Positions 56,980-64,000 of a DNA stretch of 64,000 nt are shown one piece after another (within the stretch, counting starts at the first letter, position 1; every line of letters starts with the position of its first letter). The translations under genes and the position numbers were made by a program. The notes under the pieces are model-generated. The model did no database searches. It was not told the origin of the DNA and saw nothing but the letters and a program-made list of their open reading frames with translations. Origin of the DNA: Ophiobolus disseminans (taxonomy: Eukaryota; Ascomycota; Dothideomycetes; Pleosporales; Phaeosphaeriaceae); contig MU006237.1 in NCBI GenBank assembly GCA_010093685.1, positions 496,001-560,000 on the forward strand. The letters are read 5' to 3'.

Positions 56980-58814
56980 ATGGACTATGTGTTCACCACG
57001 ACTATTTTTGGTAAGCTTCAGCTGCATCTCGGCCACCTGCTTGACTGAGCAACGAAGACAAGCACCGCCCGTCTCATCGCGAAATACGTGTGTTAGACCT
57101 GCTACCTGGCAAAGAGCTCGACAGCGTGCGCTGCACTATCCGCCTTCTTGGTCTCGACAGCAATGAAGAGTACGAGGCTCTATCGTACGTGTGGGGTCCA
57201 CGCACCCACGAAGAATTGATTGAAGTTGCCGGGCATCCGATTCGCATTACCCGCAATCTACATGACGCTCTCCGAAGGCTTCGTGACCCAAATACACAAA
57301 GAACAGTCTGGATCGACCAGCTGTGTATTAATCAACTAGACAATGACGACAAAGCACACCAGGTTGCCATGATGCGAGACATCTACCGCGGATGCTCTCG
57401 CTGCATTATCTGGCTAGGTGAGATCGAAGAAGGAAACGTGAACTTCAACGTACACGATGCCCGAGATACCTTTGAGTTTATTGAGTTTGCAGCCAATCCA
57501 GTTTCAACCAGTCCTGAATACCTACCGCACCTGTTTCAAGATACTTTCCGTGGCGAGCGGGCGCGAAGTGCTTTTGAGGCTCTCTCCATGTACGGAAACC
57601 CATGGTGGTCTCGCATCTGGACAATCCAGGAGGCTATCGTGCCGAGTTCTGGATTGTACGTATGGGGGCCGCTGTCGATTCCACGAGAAATGGTAATCCG
57701 TACGGCGCAGAACCTGCGTGGTGACCGCATGCCACAGCTCTTTTCTCCCAACTTCTGCCACCACCGACTTTTGCACACGCCGCTTCTGCGCCGCATGTTG
57801 TATCCTGTTCACGGCTTTCTTCACTCCAGCACGATCGATGGACCTCTCGACTTGCTTATGCGTTGGCGACACCGCGATGCTACCGATCCTCGGGACAAAG
57901 TGTATGCCTTGATGGGGCTCACTAAGGACGATGCCCTTCCAAGCGCCAGAGAATATAACTACAAAATTTCTCCCTCCTTACTCTTCGCCAATGTCACGTT
58001 CAATCTGATTCAAGAAGAGAAGGGCCTCAGACCGTTGCTCGGATCCTGCGAGATGTCACACAAGACACCAGATCTGCCGACCTTCGCCATTGACTTTGCG
58101 AACACGAACCGGGTCGGACGGCTGCAACTAAAGTGGTGGAATCACTCTCACCGATACCACGAGTTCTCAGCATGTGGAGAACGCACGATTGAAGCTAGGC
58201 TACTACATGATGGAGCGTGCCTCGCTCTCAAAGGAGTATTGGTCGATGAGATTGAAGAGACGAGCGACGTATATGTCCTTTTAGACGACGAAGACATAGA
58301 CCCGTACAAGCTCTGCGATACCATCATGGGATGGAACTCGCGTCTCTCAACTTGGTGCATAGATCGTAACAAAGCCGAGCAATACGTGGCTGGTGGCAGC
58401 TATCTATCAGCTTTCTCACGAACGTGCATCGGCGACTTGATCAAAGCCGAATTCCCCATCGAGCGAGCCAGGCCACTACACGAAAAGCAATTCTTCAAAC
58501 TACTGAAGCTTCTGAGCAAAGGCCAGACGCAGAACCCGCTCTATGAGTCAGTGTGTGGCATGGTTCCAAACCAAGCCTTGTTCATCACAAAGCTGGGATA
58601 CATCGGCATCGGCCCGCCAGATGCTCAGGCAGGAGATCAGGTCTGGGTTTTCTACGGTGGCCAAGTACCCTTTTTTCTACGAAAGACGAATCCAGATAAC
58701 GTCATCGAAGGCAACCACAAGCTGACACTGGTTGGCGATGCGTACGTGCATGGCATCATGGATGGTGAGGCGGTGGATGGTAAATTTCAAGAGCAAAGTG
58801 TATGGCTCGTTTGA
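56980..58814 (+). CDS. HET-domain protein (second copy type)
   Basis: Exons 56980-57010 and 57058-58814 give 595 residues; the first is inferred. In the main reading frame no ATG lies upstream of the domain, and TGA stands just before it, so a short first exon (MDYVFTTTIF) is needed; an alternative first ATG at 56988 with a different acceptor is possible. The HET domain shows REIRVLDLLPGKELDSVRCT, EYEALSYVWGP, RTVWIDQLCINQLDNDDKAH and RCIIWLGE, then PWWSRIWTIQEAIVPSS. DPRDKVYALMGL follows in the family's extension. It is not closely similar to the 49.5-kb HET protein, so they are two members of a large family, not a fresh tandem pair. Confidence 0.85.
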
Positions 58815-59033
58815 GAACGCTCTCCAAACCTAGTAATCGTTTTGCCAACTATGGACGGCGAGATTTCCGCACTCTTTCCGCACCCTCGGACCGAGCAATT
58901 AGAAGACCACGAGATGTCGGAAGGGGACTGCTGTCGTTCGTCAGGGAGACTCCGAAGCCCTTACCGCCAACATCGCTGCTTCTCGAAACGACAGTTCATC
59001 TCAAATACTCACCACCCGCAGACAAAACTCATC

Positions 59034-59395
59034 ATGTCCACCGTCCGACGCATCACGCTCTTCAAAATCCCCAACCAAGAAGACCAACAAAAACTACTCG
59101 GCATGTACGCAAACATGGCCACCAAAGCCCTCAAAGTTTGTACCTCATCATTCTCCTTGCAACCCACCTAACGCCAACTTACCAGAACTCCCAACCGTAC
59201 ATCATCTCCGTAGAAGCGCGGCGCACACAGCCAGACCAACGGAACCAAGGCTTCACCATCGTCGCCATATCGACATTCAAAAGCGCCGAGGATTTCGAGT
59301 TTTACGACAAGGATTGCGAGGCGCATGCGGAGTTGCGGACGTTCGCGAGATCAGTCGCGGAGGGTTTCTGCATGGTGTACTTCAACGTGGAGTGA
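59034..59395 (+). CDS. Dabb-domain (stress-responsive A/B barrel) protein
   Basis: Exons 59034-59135 and 59186-59395 give 103 residues, the usual size of a single Dabb ferredoxin-like unit. The intron is 50 nt, GTTTGT...ACCAG, phase zero. The pattern begins with a strand, VRRITLFKIP, then helix NQEDQQKLLGMYANMA, and ends with FARSVAEGFCMVYFNVE, with FTIVAISTFKSAEDFEFYDK in the middle. Such proteins form dimers; in fungi some are stress-induced or act in polyketide cyclisation. Role here is unknown. It lies between the HET gene and coronin. Confidence 0.82.
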
Positions 59396-59707
59396 AAAAT
59401 CTGGGCACGCAATGGTTTGCCACACTGCATTGCATTGCTTTTCGACGACGTGCTAGCCCGTCAAGCGAAACAGGGGGAATGATACACATACAGACAGACA
59501 GCCACTTCATCATACGTTTGCTCGTTCGCTCGTGCAAGCCCTAGTTTCCTACACAAATAGATCAAGATATCTTTTCACGCCCAACTCACGTGTTTTCCCC
59601 TTCATCGAAAGCATGTACTCAAGCTTTCAATCCTCGGAGCACCTAAACGGGATGAATATACTCAAGCTAGATTAACGTGCTTCCGCCATTACAAGAAAAG
59701 CAGGGTC
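59396..59707. other. Convergent intergenic region
   Basis: About 310 bp between convergent genes. No feature seen beyond presumed 3' UTRs. Confidence 0.4.
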
Positions 59708-61875
59708 TCAGGACCTTGCCTCCTCAAGCTCAAGCTCCAACTGCCTGATTCGCTCATCCTTCTCACGATCTGATGGCTCCTGCGAACTTGCGCCGAGCTT
59801 GGTCTTCAGGTGCGTTACTTCGCGGACGAGAAGTGAGATTTGGTCGGATTGGTCAGACATGACTTTGTTTTGGTGCTCAAGCTGCGACTTGATGTCTGAT
59901 AGGGCATCACGAAGAGCAGAAGCTGGACCGCCAGAGCTGGTTGCGGGTGCAGAAGAGTGCGCAGGCGTGGAGTCGGCGGACTTCAAGGTCGAGCCAGGTT
60001 CTGAAGGAGTAATGGTGGATGCGGGTGTGGGTTTCGCTTGTGTGGGTTCAGGTTCCTTGCTGATGGCGGGTCCCCTTGTCTTCTCTTCTTGACGACTAGC
60101 AGTGGCCGTATGACGAGCGACAGGTTTTGCGACCTCCTCAAAGCTGGACTCGCTCTCCTTGTCGGACATGTCGTCGTCAGCAAACTTGGATGCGCCAGCA
60201 GCCAGAGATTGCTTGTTATCGCTCATCGAAGGCGGTGGTCCACGCGAAGCAATGGGCGCAGGTGCTGGAGTAGGCTCTGGTGCAGGCTTGGGTGCCTCTG
60301 CTTTCACAGGCGCAGACTGGGTTACAACAGGCTTGGTTTCGGCTGCGACCTCCTGGGGCGCTCCGCCGTCGTATACGCTTTCAAGCGAGATCTTGGGCGG
60401 TAGCGCTGTCTTGCCACCAAACCATTCCTGGGTCGTTGTTCCGGGTCTGAGACCGGTCGTGGGAGGGTAAATGTCGCTCTGGAACATTTCAGATCGGCGG
60501 GGCACGATGAACGAGACGGGCTCGATGTAGGCGTCGTTGACAGTCTTGAATGCACGGAGCACCTCATTGTCGTGTAGGTTGATGCCGCGCTTGGGCAGGA
60601 AGGCGATTCCGCGCTGTGGGTTCGGTGAAGTGTACTGGGTGAGGTACTCGAACTTGTCGTTTTCGTATTCGTAGTATCGGATGTTGCCGTCACTGTTCAA
60701 GTCAGTATAGCGACTGTCTTAGATAGGTTGTGAATACCCACCCCTTTCCTGCAAGGTACAGACACTGCGTGCCGTCGTCCCAAAAGGGCATGCAGACACC
60801 AGAGATGGAGTCGAGTATCTCAAAGCCACCGATGGGCTCCGTGGGGTTGCGCGGATCCCACAGGCCCAGCTGGCGGTCGCTCATGCGCGAGAAACCCGTC
60901 GTCGCAATGCGGTCGTGCTCGCCCATCCACACGGCGCGGCTGTTCTTTGCTCCGGGGTGGCCAGGCACTTCCTGCGCCGGCTTCTCCTGTCGCACATCCC
61001 ACACGCGCAGCTTCTTGTCTCGGCTCGTCGTCACCAGGAGGGCACCGTTGGCGCTCCAGGACATTGATTGCACAATGTCCTTGTGTTTGAGCGTGAGCTT
61101 AGCGGCGCCCTGCTCGACATCCCAGAGCTTCACCGTGTAGTCGCCCGATGACGAGGCAAGGACGTTCTCGGCGGCCGTATTGAAGAGGACGTGTCCGACT
61201 TTTCTATGCAACAATTAGTCATTGTCTCCAGCGCATGGGGCGCACCGCACCTCATGTGACCGCTGAGCTTCGCCTGAGGAGAGACATCAGCGGGCTCGTC
61301 GGCATCTGTGTGCAGTGTGAAGCCCTCGGGCACCTTCCAGATGAAGACCTTGCCATCGTCCGCGGCAGACGCAATCAGCGAGTCGTTGAAGGGACTCCTG
61401 CGAAAAGTCAGCCATCATATAGTTCCCTGGTTCAACGTCACGTGTCTTTGCGTACCAGTCGGTGTCGAGGACAGCAGCGGTGTGGCCGCGGAAGAGAGGG
61501 ATCTGGTCGGGCGCCCGGCCTTTCTCGTTGATGGGGATGACGGCAAACGCGCCACCGCCGCTCGACTCCCAGTTGACTGCGATATATTCCGGGTTGGCCT
61601 ATGTAGCATGAGCGCATGGTTCTCGAGGTCGCGTGCGCGGCGAGCTGACCTTGATGAGGTTGGTGTCCCAGGCATTCTTGGAGATGCGGAGGTTATCGTA
61701 GCACTGCTCCTATGCGCTTGTTAGTACGATGCACTGGTGTATAGAATGCATCACGTGTACCTTCTTTGCGCCTTGCCCGAAGACGTGGCCTAGATGCCAT
61801 TGTTAGCTGCGTCAGCTTGGTGAAGCTGACATGCGACTCACGATACTTGGAAGCTCTCACAAAGCGGCCAGCCAT
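59708..61875 (-). CDS. CRN1: Coronin, actin-binding WD40 protein
   Basis: Coronin binds F-actin and the Arp2/3 complex. Exons 61875-61842, 61789-61761, 61709-61650, 61598-61456, 61397-61251, 61203-60742 and 60692-59708 give 619 residues with all phases consistent. The N-terminus has the coronin signature MAGRFVRASKYRHVFGQGAK, then YDNLRISKNAWDTNLIKANP. Seven-bladed propeller repeats follow, such as DDGKVFIWKVPEG, SGDYTVKLWDVEQG and RDKKLRVWDVRQE. KGDGNIRYYEYEND and RGIAFLPKRGINLHDNEVLR mark the end of the core, and EVLRAFKT and YPPTTGL the C-terminal extension. A long Pro/Ala/Ser-rich linker (about 400-560) and a terminal coiled coil (TKLGASSQEPSDREKDERIR region) complete it. Yeast Crn1 has the same layout. 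Confidence 0.95.
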
Positions 61876-62431
61876 GACGATGTTGGATTGATGACGATAA
61901 ACTGAAGAAGATGCAGGTCAGAGCTCCCAGGCCTCTGTCGTATGTAGAAACGGCACAGAGAGTCGATGAGAGGGCTGTACTACTGTTTCAAAGGGCTTCA
62001 ATGCGAGCTGCATGGCGGTTGCATCGTCTCTTGGCACGCTAAGTGGACCCTGTCCGTCTCGTCCACTCCACTACACAATGCGACAACACTCAAAACAAGA
62101 AGAGGGACTGTACAAGAGGTGAACTATTTTTACATTACAATATGATGACATACATAAAGAGTTACGAAGATACTGACATCATACAATTCATGCTCGCATA
62201 CATCACTACCTGGCGCTCCCGTTGGTACTGTAGTGGACTTTCTGCATGAACGTTGACATGAACACTTACAACGGTTCCGTACACATCAGCCCAGCCCTAA
62301 CCCTCATCCTTCCCAGGCCGTCGCACAGATACTGGAGCCAAGCCGCCCAGTCACCCTCTCCAGCCTCGAGGACGGCGTTCCTACTGGGATAAACAACTCA
62401 CTCTATGCCAGTAACCGCCTTATCGACGCCC

Positions 62432-62734
62432 TTATTGAACTGCTGTTTGTTCCGGGGTCCATGCGTTGAACATATGCGCCATGACCTCGCGAACGTGGAC
62501 CTCGTAAGCAGTCCCGGTTATAGATAGGTAGCACTTGTTGTACTTGCGCCGTGGCCTACGTGCCTTGCGGTCAACCTCGGAGTCATAGGGAAACTTCTCC
62601 GTACAGCCGTCCACGAGGCGCAAGTGCTCTATGTACTTGTCTGCCGCTGGTACTAAGTCCGTTGTGTCGCTTCGTTGAAGGCCAGCCGAGTCGCTAAGAT
62701 TTGTATTGAGCAGGTAAGGAATTCGACTCAACAT
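62432..62734 (-). CDS. Hypothetical small protein
   Basis: An uninterrupted 100-codon ORF starting MLSRIPYLLNTNLSDSAGLQ. It contains ADKYIEHLRLVDGC and a basic RKARRPRRKYNKCYL segment, then AYEVHVREVMAHMFNAWTP. Composition looks protein-like, with no unusual excess of Cys or Trp. No signal peptide, membrane helix or known motif. It could be a real lineage-specific gene or part of one with unseen introns. Confidence 0.35.
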   Translation of the reverse strand: MLSRIPYLLNTNLSDSAGLQRSDTTDLVPAADKYIEHLRLVDGCTEKFPYDSEVDRKARRPRRKYNKCYLSITGTAYEVHVREVMAHMFNAWTPEQTAVQ

Positions 62735-62924
62735 ATTACCTGTCGGATGTGAGAGACAGGGCAGAAAAGAGGGAGAAGGTTGTTGTATCGAAGGAGCTAC
62801 ATAGAGCGATTAAATACACAACCAGATGAGTAAGCACATGACTAAGAGTCACGTGAGATGTGTGGTTCACTGTGTATCATGTGGACCGATGTGCCAGGCT
62901 GACATTACCGATTTCAAAACCGAC

Positions 62925-63237
62925 CTACCATGGTTGATCGGCCTTTTTGCGCAGATTCGCCATCGTTTCTGGAAGTTCAAATGTGTAGGCAATTTTCTTG
63001 CTTGCGACGGGGTCAGAGTCTGATGCTTTGGTGCTTTCGCTGTGTTGAGGTAAGCTGGATGGTGAGTTGAGTGAGCTTTGGGATCGACCAAGTTCGTGGT
63101 TGTGTTTGGAATCTTCTACGACAGCGCGGTTGGGCATTTTCTTTATAGGCTGCGGATTTGAGTGACAACGCGATGAGTGATAAGGCAAGGATCAACAAAG
63201 CGACAAGTAACAAAGCGATACGACATAGTGAATCCAT
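62925..63237 (-). pseudogene. Possible small membrane protein, frame broken
   Basis: From ATG at 63237 a hydrophobic helix runs (CRIALLLVALLILALSLIAL). After SAAYKEN that frame becomes uninformative, while the next frame carries KKMPNRAVVEDSKHNHELG and KKIAYTFELPETMANLRKK to a stop at 62925. A one-base shift near 63144 would join them into a 100-residue single-pass protein. No GT-AG intron fits. The evidence is only composition, so confidence is low. Confidence 0.25.
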
Positions 63238-63840
63238 TATGTGAGAGAATTTTATAGGAGGTACGTGAAGGGTCATTGTGAGCGTGCGGTGTCGAGGCAT
63301 GCTTCCTGGCCCGGTGCGACTTGGGCGTGGGGTTTCCGCATCATGATGTCTTCTGGTTCTTGGTGCTTCATGCTTCTCGTAAGGCAATAAGGCATGTCTC
63401 GTCTAGAAGTATCTTGACAATTCTCGGTTTACTTGAATGCAACCTTGGAATGGACTGGAGAATACGAGAACGAACAAGAACGTGTCCAGAGGCTTTTTTG
63501 AAGACTGTGAAGGTCGGCTTGAGATTCCTCATGATTCACCCATACAACGGAAGGCATCGTCTTCACTATTGGCAGTTCATGGAGGACAAACGGAGCAGCA
63601 CGCCCGTCAAATCATGGCAGCATATGTCCGTTGAGGCTGAATCCATTGATGTCGAGAAGCATCGTGGTGTAGGAAGGATCAAACGGCCAGCGCGGCTGTC
63701 TCCCCAGACCTCGGCTCAAGGGATCGCGACTGGAGGACGGCAAGGATGCGGAGAAGCTTAACCCCCGCGTCACTTTCCCCATCTTGAGCCGTCTTTCCTG
63801 CCTCTGCTGCAACTTAGTGTACACATACCATACCTCCAGC

Positions 63841-64000
63841 ATGTCGTCTCATGAAAGCTCAACTCCCATTGTGCAGGAGGCAAAGGAGGTGGTGAATGAC
63901 ATAGCCGCCAAGCCCATTGTGCAAGACGCCAAACACGAAGCCCAACACGCGGTAGATAAGATCAACTCGCAGCCGATCGTGCAGAACGCCAAACATGAAG
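63841..64000 (+). CDS. PIVQ-repeat protein, 5' end only
   Basis: The ORF starts at 63841 and is cut by the window edge after 53 codons. It carries three copies of a PIVQxAKxE motif at residues 9, 25 and 45, spaced 16 and 20 residues apart, with amphipathic helical spacers (EVVNDIAAK, AQHAVDKINSQ). No signal peptide. I do not recognise a family from this fragment; the pattern suggests helical repeats of the LEA or apolipophorin-like type, which is a guess. Confidence 0.6.
   Translation, partial: MSSHESSTPIVQEAKEVVNDIAAKPIVQDAKHEAQHAVDKINSQPIVQNAKHE

Larger units (their letters stand above)
61876..63840. other. Intergenic region with small uncertain ORFs
   Basis: About 1.96 kb left of a gene cut by the edge. 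Two minus-strand small ORFs are listed separately. The remaining plus-strand ORF at 63321-63761 has no motif. No RNA gene or repeat recognised. Confidence 0.4.

Noticed and set aside
1..64000. Transposons, CRISPR arrays, rRNA or phage elements
   Set aside because: No transposase or reverse-transcriptase motifs, terminal repeats, spacer arrays or rRNA sequence were seen by eye.

Overview
The window is nuclear DNA of a filamentous ascomycete (Pezizomycotina). Genes are intron-rich with 44-60 nt spliceosomal introns. Fungus-specific families are present: velvet, HET, RTA1, Zn2Cys6, rhodopsin-type membrane protein, DUF1996, GH11 xylanase, Erg1. The mix suggests a plant-associated fungus, perhaps a dothideomycete, but I cannot fix the lineage from sequence alone. 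Most gene models below were rebuilt exon by exon and checked for frame closure at every junction.

Layout. 1-8.5 kb is housekeeping and development: the 3' end of an SDS22-like PP1 regulator, CTP synthase (with an apparent AT-AC intron and a 10-nt exon), a velvet regulator, and a Bin3-type RNA-capping methyltransferase. 8.5-12 kb holds no convincing gene. 12-20 kb has a DUF1349 protein, a secreted protein built from an internal duplication, a 2EXR/F-box-like protein and a rhodopsin-domain membrane protein. 20.7-28.5 kb has a YSA1-type Nudix hydrolase with a long ORF-bearing intron, a membrane-anchored disordered protein and squalene epoxidase. 29-34.2 kb is a tandem pair of atypical kinase-like genes, the first a pseudogene and the second apparently frame-damaged. 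34.4-41.6 kb groups an RTA1 protein, a divergently transcribed Upc2-like Zn2Cys6 factor, two SDRs and a GST. 41.9-48 kb has an atypical small GTPase, a Ppn2-like phosphatase and a zinc-finger protein with a possible SUMO-like fold. 49.4-59 kb is accessory in character: two HET proteins around a GH11 xylanase, a small cysteine-rich secreted protein and a secreted DUF1996 protein. 59-64 kb has a Dabb protein, coronin, small uncertain ORFs, and the 5' end of a PIVQ-repeat gene cut by the right edge.

Functional links are limited. Erg1 and the Upc2-like factor are in the same window, and that factor shares a 616-bp promoter with the RTA1 gene, which suggests but does not prove a lipid/sterol-stress connection. 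The secreted xylanase, cysteine-rich protein and DUF1996 protein would all act outside the cell. No mobile element, CRISPR array, rRNA or intact tRNA was found.
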